From Siphonodentalium dalli (Eukaryota > Mollusca > Scaphopoda > Gadilida > Siphonodentaliidae): a stretch of 64,000 nt of DNA. The stretch spans positions 171,499,107-171,563,106 of the forward strand of contig CP136061.1 of the NCBI GenBank assembly GCA_032622095.1, read 5' to 3'. Below the pieces are notes generated by a model. That model searched no databases. It was not told the origin of the DNA and saw only the letters and a list, made by a program, of their open reading frames with translations. This document shows positions 46,083 through 59,484 of the stretch, in pieces. The number at the start of each line of letters is the position of its first letter. Within the stretch, counting starts at the first letter, position 1. A program made the translations under genes and the position numbers.

Positions 46083-48011
46083 ATTGGCAGATTCCAGTAG
46101 CCTTATAACGGTATATCTGGGGAGAAATCTGATGCTATATTCGTGATTATCTGGGATGATTTCGGTATATACTGTAAAAACAATGCGCGCCATCCGTGCT
46201 CGCAGGGTTGGTCAGAAATAAATGTTTTTAAAATTTAATAAAGGACACCCACATATATATCATTTGTGGGTACCCGTTTCAAGGTGAAGATCACCTAGGG
46301 CGGAAAAACTGACCCGACCCGCGTTCCTACGAAGCCATAAGTACGTAAGAATCACACAGCACGCTCATGTCTGTATAATGACGCACATGCCCAGACCCAG
46401 ACGTAAGAATCACATTTACGCACATACGCTCTTTATCAACTACACTGCGGATAGGAACGCTCTTTAACTATCAACGCGATTAACCCCGAAGAGCAAGTTT
46501 GAGCTCAATCGGTTCCAGTCTATAAAGGACACCCACATATATATCATTTGTGGGTACCCATTCCAAGGTGAAGATCACCTAGGGCGGAAAAACTGACCCG
46601 ACCCGCGTTCCTACGAAGCCATAAGTACGTAAGAATCACACAGCACGCTCATGTCTGTATAATGACGCACATGCCCAGACCCAGACGTAAGAATCACATT
46701 TACGCACATACGCTCTTTATCAACTACACTGCGGATAGGAACGCTCTTTAACTATCAACGCGATTAACCCCGAAGAGCAAGTTTGAGCTCAATCGGTTCC
46801 AGTCTATAAAGGACACCCACATATATATCATTTGTGGATACCCATTTCAAGGTGAAGATCACCTAGGGCGGAAAAACTGACCCGATCCGCGTTCCTACGA
46901 AGCCATAAGTACGTAAGAATCACACAGCACGCTCATATCTGTATAATGACGCACATGCCCAGACCCAGACGTAAGAATCACATTTACGCACATACGCTCT
47001 TTATCAACTACACTGCGGATAGGAACGCTCTTTAACTATCAACGCAATTAACCCCGAAGAGCAAGTTTGAGCTCAATCGGTTCCAGTCTATAAAGGACAC
47101 CCACATATATATCATTTGTGGGTACCCGTTTCAAGGTGAAGATCACCTAGGGCGGAAAAACTGACCCGATCCGCGTTCCTACGAAGCCATAAGTACGTAA
47201 GAATCACACAGCACGCTCATGTCTGTATAATGACGCACATGCCCAGACCCAGACGTAAGAATCACATTTACGCACCAACGCTCTTTATCAACGACACTGC
47301 GGATAGGAACGCTCTTTAACTATCAACGCGATTAACCCCCGCCGTGCCTTTGCGGTGATTTGGGAGTGGATAAAGGGTGCTCTGAGCTTCTCCAAAACAC
47401 GACAACGGCCGTGTCCACTGGCGGCAATAGTCAGAAACATGACAATTTTTAAGTTTTAATTAATTTTTTTAATTAATTTAATTTTTTGTTTTTCAATGAG
47501 TTAATTTTTTTGTTTTTGTGTTTAAATTTTACGCGATGTTTTGGTTTTTCAATGAGTTAATTGTGCCTTTTTAATTTTGTTTTTCAATTTTACCCGATTT
47601 TTTTTGGTTTTTCAATGAACCCGTCCATGACACTTCCCATATTTAGCAAGTTTGAGCTCAATCGGTTCGAGTCTATAAAGGACAAACACATATATATGAC
47701 ACTTCCCGTAGGTAGCAAGTTTGAGCTCAATCGGCATTCCCTGGAATTTCCCAGTCAATATTTAGCAAGTTTGAGCTCAATCGGTTCGAGTCTATAAAGG
47801 ACATACTCATATATATGACACTTCCCGTAGGTAGCTAGTTTGAGCTCAATCGGCATTCCCTGGAATTTCCCAGTCACCAACGCGGCGTAATTTTGGTACA
47901 TATATAGAGACCCGGTTGTCATGTGTAGTAAAGATGTCTTATAAGCCGACATTGCCGTGGGAATGCCCGTTCCTACACGCGTTTTCGATTCTATGAAGTA
48001 CCCACATATAT

Positions 48012-48058
<47 letters not shown>
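46083..48058 (+). repeat. Blocks B, H (four units) and I, copy 2
   Basis: B 46,083-46,239. H units at 46,240, 46,524, 46,808 and 47,092, spaced exactly 284 bp. I from about 47,334, ending in a long TA tract. Same order and detail as 12,190-14,157. Confidence 0.9.
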
Positions 48059-48059
<1 letters not shown>

Positions 48060-48934
48060 TAGAAGGTGACCCGACTTCGTCCAGGCTTTGACCTTGAATT
48101 GTCTATTTGAAGGCCAAGGTCAAGTGGGGTCACGATTTGACCCGTCCAAAACACTTCCCGAACAAAAGTACCCGACAAAAGTACCCGTCTAAATCCATCC
48201 GGTTTCAACCGATTTGACCTTGAATTGATCATTTTGAAGGTCAAGGTCAGGTCGGGGTCACGATTTGACCCGTCCAAAACACCCAGTGGACAGAAGTAAC
48301 CCTATGTATAAAATTTCGTCGAAATACCATCAAAATTGGCGATTTGACCTTGAATTGACCCTATTTCAAGGTCACGTCGCACAGGCAAATGAATATGCTT
48401 ATGAGACTCCCCATACAAAAGTACCCCCACATACCAAGTTTCATCGAAATCCCGTGATATTCGGGCGTTTGACCTTGAAATTACCCGATTTCAAGGTCAA
48501 TGTCACGTCGCACGGGCAAATGAATATGCTTATGAGACTCGCCATAAGAAAGTACTCCCACATACCAAGTTTCATCGAAATCCCGTGATATTCGGGCGTT
48601 TGACCTTGAATTGACCCGATTTCAAGGTCAAGGTCACGTCGCACGGGTAAATGAATATGCTTATGAGACTCCCCATACGAATGTACCCCCGCATTCCAAG
48701 TTTCATTGAAATCCCGTAATATTTGGGCGTTTGACCTTGAAATTATCCGATTTCAAGGTCAAGGTGACGTCGCACGGACAAATTAATAGGCCTATGCCCG
48801 TTTCCGGGCGAAAACATCCCCACATACTAAGTTTCATCGAAATCGGCTCGGTCGTCTTCGAGTTCATCGCGAACACACACATAGACACACACACAGACAG
48901 ACACACAGACAGATCTTCCAAAATATATAATAGA
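48059..48934 (+). repeat. Block J copy 2
   Basis: Near-identical to 14,158-15,038, with the same series of TGACCTTGA and TCAAGGTCA motifs. It ends CTTCCAAAATATATAATAGA and is followed by block L rather than B. Confidence 0.9.
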
Positions 48935-49455
48935 CTAGCCGATGAGCCCGACGTTGTCCGGGCTATGCAAAAACCAAATTTCCAAGTCGATAGCTCCACC
49001 CGTTTCCGATATCTGGTCTGCGCATGCGCGAAGTTGGCGTCGCACGGGCTCGGCGACCAGATAAAATTCGTATCCGGTGCAAGATACATTCACATAGCAA
49101 ATTTCAAGTCGATAGCTCCACCCGTTTCCGAGATCTCGTCTGCGCATGCGCGAAGCTGGTGTCGCACGGGCTCGGTGACCCGATAAAATTCGTATCCGGG
49201 GCAAGATACATTCACATAGCAAATTTCAAGTCGATAGCTCCACCCGTTTCCGAGATCTCGTCTGCGCATGCGCGTAGCGGGCGCCGCACGGGCTCACCAA
49301 TACGACAACGTTCACCGCCTGATCAAACTACACACACGTACCAAGTTTCGTCCCGATCGGTCGAGAATCGTAGATTTGTATAAATGACAGACAGACAAAC
49401 AAACAAACAAACAAACATACATACAGACAGAGGTCTTCAAAATATATATGAGATA
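48935..49455 (+). repeat. Block L, absent from the first duplicate
   Basis: Starts CTAGCCGATGAGCCCGACG after the J tail. It has three NRF1-type 119 bp units, then CCAAGTTTCGTCCCGATCGG, an ACAGACAAACAAAC tract and the tail variant GTCTTCAAAATATATATGAG. The matching position at 15,036 in the other duplicate goes straight from J to B. L is therefore a 520 bp presence/absence difference between otherwise near-identical copies. Confidence 0.88.
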
Positions 49456-50394
49456 GATTGGCAGATTCCAGTAGCTTTATAACGGTATATCTGGGGAGAA
49501 ATCTGATGCTATATTCGTGATTATCTGGGATGATTTCGGTATATACCGAAGGTATATGTTGTAAAAACAAAGCGCGCCATCCGTGCTCGCAGGGTTGGTC
49601 AGAAACAAATGTTTTTAAAATTTAATTTATGTTTTTTATTCTAATTGACACGGGCTCGCTATAACTCCGGTATCACTAACGTACGCGGCATTTGAAGGGT
49701 CATGTTAACTTCCGCCTGGACCCACGTGGCGTGACGTAATTCACAACCACGTGTATTTACCTCGCGACCGCGACACACACAATGGCCCGATAATGGGCAC
49801 ACGTTCCCTGGCATTTCCCAGAAGATATTCATGGGGAGGTCAAGTGACCAATTTTGAAATTTGCTGGTCGCATTCGTCTGTATGTCTGAGGAATGACATA
49901 TTTAAATTAATCCCGCCGTGTACCCCATCACCAACGGCAACGCGACATGTGCTGCGTTCTAAAAATATGTCGATTGCAGTGGATTCGTACAGATGACGAA
50001 ATATGAGTGCGACAGATAATATTGTTTGATCGAAAGCATTTGAATTAATACGTCGCAAAACTCGCCTTGATGTTGGCTAATAGATATTTGTCCCTGCTAG
50101 GTGTTGGGAATGTCATCACACAACACGCTCATGTCTGCATACAGTCTTACACGCACACGCCGAGACCCAGGCGTAAGAATGACATTAGGCATATACGCTC
50201 TTTATCAACTACAATGCGATAGGAACGCTCTTTAACTATCAACGCGATTAACCCCCGCCGTGCCTTTGCGGTGATTTGGGAGTGAATAAAGGGTGCTCAG
50301 AGCTTCTCGAAAACACGACTACGGCGGTGTCGGTGGGATTTTACACTTACATACGAAATTTGATCTCAATCTGTACACGCGTTTTGGATTCTAT

Positions 50395-50427
<33 letters not shown>

Positions 50428-50488
50428 CCCCCCCCCCACACACACACACACATATATATACGAAGTCTCAAAATATATAGTATAGATA
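49456..50488 (+). repeat. Blocks B and A copy 7, uninterrupted
   Basis: Paralogue of 15,039-16,002, with the same missing segment after CTGAGGAAT. Here the CA tract (broken by a C run at 50,429-50,437) continues into TATATATA and the tail. It serves as an empty-site reference for the central insertion. Confidence 0.88.
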
Positions 50489-51459
50489 GATTGGCAGATT
50501 CCAGTAGCTTTATAACGGTATATCTGGGGAGAAATCTGATGCTATATTCGTGATTATCTGGGATGATTTCGGTATATACCGATACCGAAGGTATATACTG
50601 TAAAAACAAAGCGCGCCATCCGTGCTCGCAGGGTTGGTCAGAAACAAATGTTTTTAAAATTTAATTTATGTTTTTTATTCTAATTGACACGGGCTCGCTA
50701 TAACTCCGGTATCACTAACGTACGCGGCATTTGAAGTGTCATGTTAACTTCCGCCTGGACCCACGTGGCGTGACGTAATTCACAACCACGTGTATTTACC
50801 TCGCGACCGCGACACACACAATGGCCCGATAATGGGCACACGTTCCCTGTCATTTCCCAGAAGATATTCATGGGGAGGTCAAGTGACCAATTTTGAAATT
50901 TGCTGGTCGCATTCGTCTGTATGTCTGAGGAATTCTCGGCTAGATATTTTTACCAACATGACATATTTAAATTAATCCCGCCGTGTACCCCATCACCAAC
51001 GGCAACGCGACATGTGCTGCGTTCTAAAAATAGGTCGATTGCAGTGGATTCGTACAGATGACGAAATATGAGTGCGACAGATAATATTGTTTGATAGAAA
51101 GCATTTGAATTAATACGTCGCAAAACTCGCCTTGATGTTGGCTAATAGATATTTGTCCCTGTTAAGTGTTGGGAATGTCGTCACACAACACGCTCATGTC
51201 TGCATACAGTCTTACACGCACACGCCGAGACCCAGACGTAAGAATGACATTAGGCATATACGCTCTTTATCAACTACAATGCGATAGGAACGCTCTTTAA
51301 CTATCAACGCGATTAACCCCCGCCGTGCCTTTGCTGTGATTTGGGAGTGGATAAAGGGTGCTCAGAGCTTCTCGAAAACACGACTACGCCGGTGTCGGTG
51401 GGATTTTACACTTACATACGAAATTTGATCTCAATCTGTACACGCGTTTTGGATTCTAT

Positions 51460-51507
<48 letters not shown>

Positions 51508-52326
51508 CGAAGTCTCAAAATATATAGTATAGATATGTTTTTTATTCTAATTGACACGGGCTCGCTATAACTCCGGTATCACTAACGTACGCGGCATTGG
51601 AAGGGTCATGTTAACTTCCGCCTGGACCCACGTGGCGTGACGTAATTCACAACCACGTGTATTTACCTCGCGACCGCGACACACACAATGGCCCGATAAT
51701 GGGCACACGTTTCCTGTCATTTCCCAGAAGATATTCATGGGGAGGTCAAGTGACCAATTTTGAAATTTGCTGGTCGCATTCGTCTGTATGTCTGAGGAAT
51801 TCTCGGCTAGATATTGTTACCAACATGACATATTTAAATTAATCCCGCCGTGTACCCCATCACCAACGGCAACGCGACATGTGCTGCGTTCTAAAAATAG
51901 GTCGATTGCAGTGGATTCGTACAGATGACGAAATATGAGTGCGACAGATAATATTGTTTGATCGAAAGCATTTGAATTAATACGTCGCAAAACTCGCCTT
52001 GATGTTGGCTAATAGATATTTGTCCCTGTTAGGTGTTGGGAATGTCGTCACACAACACGCTCATGTCTGCATACAATCTTACACGCACACGCCGAGACCC
52101 AGACGTAAGAATGACATTAGGCATATACGCTCTTTATCAACTACAATGCGATAGGAACGCTCGTTAACAATCAACGCGATTAACCCCCGCCGTGCCTTTG
52201 CTGTGATTTGGGAGTGGATAAAGGGTGCTCAGAGCTTCTCGAAAACACGACTACGGCGGTGCCGGTGGGATTTTACACTTACATACGAAATTTGATCTCA
52301 ATCTGTACACGCGTTTTGGATTCTAT

Positions 52327-52366
<40 letters not shown>

Positions 52367-52388
52367 CGAAGTCTCAAAATATATAGTA
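50489..52388 (+). repeat. Blocks B, A, A (copies 8 and 9)
   Basis: B 50,489-50,668, A 50,669-51,535, A 51,536-52,388. Paralogous to 39,516-41,403, with CA tract lengths that differ. Confidence 0.88.
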
Positions 52389-55191
52389 CTAGCAGGTTAG
52401 CCCGCCACCGGCGGCTTGTCCGAAACATGACATTTTTTTATATATATATTTTTAATTTTTAGCTCTACGCGTTTCAATAAGAAAAATTTGTACCCGGTAG
52501 CTCCACCCGTTTCCGAGATCTGGTCTGCGCATGCGCGAAGCTGGCGTCGCATGGGCTCGGCGACCCGATAAAATGTGTACCCGGCGCAAGATACATTCAC
52601 ATACCAAATTTCAAGTCGATAGCTCCACCCGTTTCCGATATCTCGTCTGCGCATGCGCTGTACGGGCGTCGCACGGGCTCGCCAATACGACAGCGACGAC
52701 CACCTGGTCAAACTACACTCACGTACCAAGTTTCGTCCCGATCGGTCGAGGTGTTGGTATCTGATGCAAAAGACGAAATTGTGAGTGTTGGTCAATAGTC
52801 CCCGCCGTGAACCTCATCGTCGCAAAGAGCGGACAGTCAATTAACCCCGTTGTGAACCTCAATCACCAACGCGACGTAAACATGTGTTGCGTTCTAAAAA
52901 TAGGAAAGCACTTTCTCTCTGCATAATTCTGCAGATGCTAATAACGTTGCTCCCCGTAGGTAGCAATATCGTTGTTGTTGATATTTACGGCTTGGGGGCT
53001 ATTTTCTTATTTAGCAAGTTTGAGCTCAATCGGTTCGAGTCTATAAAGGACACACTCATATATATGACACTTCCCGTGGGTAGCAAGTTTGAGCTCAATC
53101 GGCATTCCCTGGAATTTCCCGTAGATTGGCAGATTCCAGTAGCTTTATAACGATATATCTGGGGAGAAATCTGATGCTATATTCGTGATTATCTGGGATG
53201 ATTTCGGTATATAACTATATACTGTAAAAACAAAGCGCGCCATCCGTGCTCGCAGGGTTGGTCAGAAACAAATGTTTTCTAAATTTAATGTATGTTCCGT
53301 ATATCTCTCTGCAGATGCAAATAACGTTGAATGGCAAACAGACGCTCTTTATAGAGATGCGTCAAAAACAAACGCTCATTAAATAATCACTTGATTAACC
53401 CCCGCCGTGCCTTTGCGGTGATTTGAGATTGGAGAACGGGTGCTCTGAGCTTCTCTAAACCTTGACCACGGTCGTGTCGGTGGGATTTGACACTTACATA
53501 GGAAGTTTGAGCTCAATCTTTACACGCGTTTTGGATTCTATGAAGTACACACACACACACACACACATATATACGAAGTCTCAAAATATATAGTATAGAC
53601 TAGAAGGTTAGCCCGCCACCGGCGGCTTGTCCGAAACATGAGATTTTTTAAATTTTTTATTTTTAGCTCCTCGCGTTTCAATAAGAAAAATATGTACCCG
53701 GTAGCTCCACCCGTTTCCGAGATCTGGTCTGCGCATGCGCGAAACTGTCGTCGCACGGACTCGGCGACCCGATAAAATTTGTACCCGACGCAAGATACAT
53801 TCACATAGCAAATTTCAAGTCGATAGCTCCACCCGTTTCCGAGATCTCGTCTGCGCATGCGCTGCACGGGCGTCGCACGGGCTCGGCGACCCGATAACAT
53901 TTGTACCCGGCGCAAGATACATTCACATACCAAATTTCAAGTCGATAGCTCCACCCGTTTCCGATATCTCGTCGCGATAAAATTTGTACCCGGCGCAAGA
54001 TACATTCACATACCAAATTTCAAGTCGATAGCTCCACCTGTTTCCGATATCTCGTCGCACGCGTTTCAATAAGAAAAATTTGTACCCGGTAGCTCCACCC
54101 GTTTCCGAGATCTGGTCTGCGCATGCGCGAAGCTGGCGTCGCACGGGCTCGGCGACCCGATAAAATTTGTACCCGGCGCAAGATACATTCACATACCAAA
54201 TTTCAAGTCGATAGCTCCACCCGTTTCCGATATCTCGTCTGCACATGCGCTGCACGGGCGTCGCACGGGCTCGCCAATACGACAGCGACGACCACCTGGT
54301 CAAACTACACTCACGTACCAAGTTTCGTCCCGATCGGTCGAGGTGTTGGTATCTGATGCAAAAGACGAAATTGTGAGTGTTGGTCAATAGTCCCCGCCGT
54401 GAACCTCATCGTCGCAAAGAGCGGACAGTCAATTAACCCCGTTGTGAACCTCAATCACCAACGCGACGTAAACATGTGTTGCGTTCTAAAAATAGGAAAG
54501 CACTTTCTCTCGGCATAATTCTGCAGATGCTAATAACGTTGCTCCCCGTAGGTAGCAATATCGTTGTTGTTGATATTTACGGCTTGGGGGCTATTTTCTT
54601 ATTTAGCAAGTTTGAGCTCAATCGGTTCGAGTCTATAAAGGACACACTCATATATATGACACTTCCCGTGGGTAGCAAGTTTGCATGAGCTCAATCGGCA
54701 TTCCCTGGAATTTCCCGTAGATTGGCAGATTCCAGTAGCTTTATAACGATATATCTGGGGAGAAATCTGATGCTATATTCGTGATTATCTGGGATGATTT
54801 CGGTATATAATTATATACTGTAAAAACAAAGCGCGCCATCCGTGCTCGCAGGGTTGGTCAGAAACAAATGTTTTTTAAATTTAATGTATGTTCCGTATAT
54901 CTCTCTGCAGATGCAAATAACGTTGAATGGCAAACAGACGCTCTTTATAGAGATGCGTCAAAAACAAACGCTCATTAAATAATCACTTGATTAACCCCCG
55001 CCGTGCCTTTGCGGTTATTTGAGATTGGAGAACGGGTGCTCTGAGCTTTTCTAAACCGCGACCACGGTCGTGTCGGTGGGATTTGACACTTACATAGGAA
55101 GTTTGAGCTCAATCTTTACACGCGTTTTGGATTCTATGAAGTACACACACACATATATACGAAGTCTCAAAATATATAGTATAGATAGATA
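52389..55191 (+). repeat. Blocks D and D2, copy 2
   Basis: D 52,389-53,599 and D2 53,600-55,191, in the same order and with the same truncated unit as 3,390-6,192. Point differences include loss of one palindrome base at about 54,242 (TGCACATGCGC). Confidence 0.88.
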
Positions 55192-55551
55192 TGTTTTTTA
55201 TTCTAATTGACACGGGCTCGCTATAACTCCGGTATCACTAACGTACGCGGCATTGGAAGGGTCATGTTAACTTCCGCCTGGACCCACGTGGCGTGACGTA
55301 ATTCACAACCACGTGTATTTACCTCGCGACCGCGACACACACAATGGCCCGATAATGGGCACACGTTCCCTGTCATTTCCCAGAAGATATTCATGGGGAG
55401 GTCAAGTGACCAATTTTGAAATTTGCTGGTCGCATTCGTCTGTATGTCTGGGGAATTCTCGGCTAGATATTGTTACTACGGCGGTGTCGGTGGGATTTTA
55501 CACTTACATACGAAATTTGATCTCAATCTGTACACGCGTTTTGGATTCTAT

Positions 55552-55584
<33 letters not shown>

Positions 55585-55641
55585 CCACACACACACACAC
55601 ACACACATATATACGAAGTCTCAAAATATATAGTATATATA
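55192..55641 (+). repeat. Block A copy 10, internal deletion
   Basis: The 5' part to GATATTGTTAC is fused to TACGGCGGTGTCGG in the 3' module, so about 440 bp is missing. The CA tract is long and interrupted by CCCACAC. Confidence 0.85.
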
Positions 55642-56736
55642 TGTTTTTTATTCTAATTGACACGGGCTCGCTATAACTCCGGTATCACTAACGTACGCGG
55701 CATTGGAAGGGTCACCTGGACCCACGTGGCGTGACGTAATTCACAACCACGTGTATTTACCTCGCGACCGCGACACACACAATGGCCCGATAATGGGCAC
55801 ACGTTCCTTGTCATTTCCCAGAAGATATTCATGGGGAGGTCAAGTGACCAATTTTGAAATTTGCTGGTCGCATTCGTCTGTATGTCTGAGGAATTCTCGG
55901 CTAGATATTGTTACCAACATGACATATTTAAATTAATCCCGCCGTGAACCCCATCACCAACGGCAACGCGACATGTGCTGCGTTCTAAAAATAGGTCGAT
56001 TGCAGTGGATTCGTACAGATGACGAAATATGAGTGCGACAGATAATATTGTTTGATCGAAAGCATTTGAATTAATACGTCGCAAAACTCGCCTTGATGTT
56101 GGCTAATAGATATTTGTCCCTGTTAGGTGTTGGGAATGTCGTCACACAACACACTCATGTCTGCATACAATCTTACACGCACACGCCGAGACCCAGACGT
56201 AAGAATGACATTAGGCATATACGCTCTTTACCAACTACAATGCGATAGGAACGCCAGGGGCGCCGGAAGAGGGGGGCAGAGGGGCAGCTGACCCCCCTGC
56301 CCTTGACCAAGGGGGGCGAGCGGGGGCAGGACTTGCCCTTTTTCTGTAGACAGAAAATGCTTTTTGTGTGTTTAATCTCGTGTTTTTATAGGAAAATGTG
56401 ACTTTTTTGGTCCAAATACCACCAATTTCACAAGGAATATTAATTTTTTGTCAATTTTATCACAAAACGGCCATAAAAACCGACAAATACCATTAAAATA
56501 GGGATTTTTGCTACAATGAATTTATGGTTATTTTCCCGAGTTTGCGGAGAAAATGCCCTTTTTTGCGGGAAAGTGCCCTTTTTGTAGGCTCTGCCCCCCC
56601 CCCCTGCCCTTGGATGCTTCCGGCGCCCCTGAGGAACGCTCGTTAACAATCAACGCGATTAACCCCCGCCGTGCCTTTGCTGTGATTTGGGAGTAGATAA
56701 AGGGTGCTCAGAGCTTCTCGAAAACACGACTACGGC
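55642..56736 (+). repeat. Block A copy 11, chimeric with H
   Basis: A block lacking about 16 bp after AAGGGTCA, carrying a hAT-type MITE (56,255-56,631) and ending prematurely at CACGACTACGGCC. There it switches into an H unit at CATACGCTCTTTATC, a segment A and H share. Confidence 0.85.
56255..56631. mobile_element. hAT-type MITE with perfect TIR and TSD
   Basis: Perfect 15 bp terminal inverted repeats: CAGGGGCGCCGGAAG at 56,255-56,269 and CTTCCGGCGCCCCTG at 56,617-56,631. They are flanked by a perfect 8 bp direct duplication, AGGAACGC (56,247-56,254 and 56,632-56,639). An 8 bp duplication and CAG-starting ends are hallmarks of the hAT superfamily. The 377 bp interior has no transposase, so it depends on an autonomous relative. 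The other A copies lack it. Confidence 0.95.
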
Positions 56737-57748
56737 CATACGCTCTTTATCAACTACACTGCGGATAGGAACGCTCTTTAACTATCAACGCAATTAACCC
56801 CGAAGAGCAAGTTTGAGCTCAATCGGTTCCAGTCTATAAAGGACACCCACATATATATCATTTGTGGGTACCCGTTTCAAGGTGAAGATCACCTAGGGCG
56901 GAAAAACTGACCCGATCCGCGTTCCTACGAAGCCATAAGTACGTAAGAATCACACAGCACGCTCATGTCTGTATAATGACGCACATGCCCAGACCCAGAC
57001 GTAAGAATCACATTTACGCACCAACGCTCTTTATCAACGACACTGCGGATAGGAACGCTCTTTAACTATCAACGCGATTAACCCCCGCCGTGCCTTTGCG
57101 GTGATTTGGGAGTGGATAAAGGGTGCTATGAGCTTCTCCAAAACACGACAACGGCCGTGTCCACTGGCGGCAATAGTCAGAAACATGACAATTTTTAAGT
57201 TTTAATTAATTTTTTTAATTAATTTAATTTTTTGTTTTTCAATGAGTTAATTTTTTTTTTTTTGTGTTTAAATTTTACGCGATGTTTTGGTTTTTCAATG
57301 AGTTAATTGTGCCTTTTTAATTTTGTTTTTCAATTTTACCCGATTTTTTTTTGGTTTTTCAATGAACCCGTCCATGACACTTCCCATATTTAGCAAGTTT
57401 GAGCTCAATCGGTTCGAGTCTATAAAGGACACACACATATATATGACACTTCCCGTAGGTAACAAGTTTGAGCTCAATCGGCATTCCCTGGAATTTCCCA
57501 GTCAATATTTAGCAAGTTTGAGCTCAATCGGTTCGAGTCTATAAAGGACATACTCATATATATGACACTTCCCGTAGGTAGCTAGTTTGAGCTCAATCGG
57601 CATTCCCTGGAATTTCCCAGTCACCAACGCGGCGTAATTTTGGTACATATATAGAGACCCGGTTGTCATGTGTAGTAAAGATGTCTTATAAGCCGACATT
57701 GCCGTGGGAATGCCCGTTCCTACACGCGTTTTCGATTATATGAAGTAC

Positions 57749-57802
<54 letters not shown>

Positions 57803-57823
57803 CTATATATATATATATATATA
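56737..57823 (+). repeat. Partial array H and block I, copy 3
   Basis: About 1.2 H units (56,737-57,079) and a full I block to 57,823, ending in a TA tract that contains one GCTA interruption. Only the end of the four-unit array is kept. Confidence 0.85.
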
Positions 57824-58702
57824 CTAGAAGGTGACCCGACTTCGTCCAGGCTTTGACCTTGAATTGTCTATTTTGAAGGCCAAGGTCAAGTGGGGTCACG
57901 ATTTGACCCGTCCAAAACACTGCCCGAACAAAAGTACCCGACAAAAGTACCCGTCTAAATCCATCCGGTTTCAACCGATTAGACCTTGAATTGATCATTT
58001 TGAAGGTCAAGGTCAGGTCGGGGTCACGATTTGACCCGTCCAAAACACCCAGTAGACAAAAGTAACCCTATGTATAAAATTTCGTCGAAATACCATCAAA
58101 ATTGGCGATTTGACCTTGAATTGACCCTATTTCAAGGTCACGTCGCACAGGCAAATGAATATGCTTATGAGACTCCCCATACAAAAGTACCGCCACATAC
58201 CAAGTTTCATCGAAATCCCGTGATATTCGGGCGTTTGACCTTGAAATTACCCGATTTCAAGGTCAAGGTCACGTCGCACGGGCAAATGAATATGCTTATG
58301 AGACTCGCCATAAGAAAGTACTCCCACATACCAAGTTTCATCGAAATCCCGTGATATTCGGGCGTTTGACCTTGAATTGACCCGATTTCAAGGTCAATGT
58401 CACGTCGCACGGGTAAATGAATATGCTTATGAGACTCCCCATACGAATGTACCCCCGCATTCCAAGTTTCATTGAAATCCCGTAATATTTGGGCGTTTGA
58501 CCTTGAAATTATCCGATTTCAAGGTCAATGTGACGTCGCACGGACAAATTAATAGGCCTATGCCCGTTCCCGGGCGAAAACACCCCCACATACTAAGTTT
58601 CATCGAAATCGGCTAGGTCGTCTTCGAGTTCATCGCGAACACACACACAGACACACACACAGACAGACACACAGACAGATCTTCCAAAAAATATAATAGA
58701 TA
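57824..58702 (+). repeat. Block J copy 3
   Basis: Third J copy, near-identical to the other two, with the same TGACCTTGA/TCAAGGTCA series. Small differences include AAGGTCAATGTGACG in the last unit. Confidence 0.9.
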
Positions 58703-59429
58703 GATTGGCAGATTCCAGTAGCTTTATAACGGTATATCTGGGGAGAAATCTGATGCTATATTCGTGATTATCTGGGATGATTTCGGTATATACCGAATGG
58801 GCACACGTTCCCTGTCATTTCCCAGAAGATATTCATGGGGAGGTCAAGTGACCAATTTTGAAATTTGCTGGTCGCATTCGTCTGTATGTCTGAGGAATTC
58901 TCGGCTAGATATTGTTACCAACATGACATATTTAAATTAATCCCGCCGTGTACCCCATCACCAACGGCAACGCGACATGTGCTGCGTTCTAAAAATAGGT
59001 CGATTGCAGTGGATTCGTACAGATGACGAAATATGAGTGCGACAGATAATATTGTTTGATCGAAAGCATTTGAATTAATACGTCGCAAAACTCGCCTTGA
59101 TGTTGGCTAATAGATATTTGTCCCTGTTAGGTGTTGGGAATGTCGTCACACAACACGCTCATGTCTGCATACAATCTTACACGCACACGCCGAGACCCAG
59201 ACGTAAGAATGACATTAGGCATATACGCTCTTTATCAACTACAATGCGATAGGAACGCTCGTTAACAATCAACGCGATTAACCCCCGCCGTGCCTTTGCT
59301 GTGATTTGGGAGTGGATAAAGGGTGCTCAGAGCTTCTCGAAAACACGACTACGGCGGTGCCGGTGGGATTTTACACTTACATACGAAATTTGATCTCAAT
59401 CTGTACACGCGTTTTGGATTCTATGAAGT

Positions 59430-59462
<33 letters not shown>

Positions 59463-59484
59463 CGAAGTCTCAAAATATATAGTA
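58703..59484 (+). repeat. Fused partial B and partial A copy 12
   Basis: B runs to TATATACCGA, then jumps at about 58,794 to ATGGGCACACGTTCC inside A, losing the end of B and the E-box part of A. The rest of A, its CA tract and tail follow. Confidence 0.85.
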
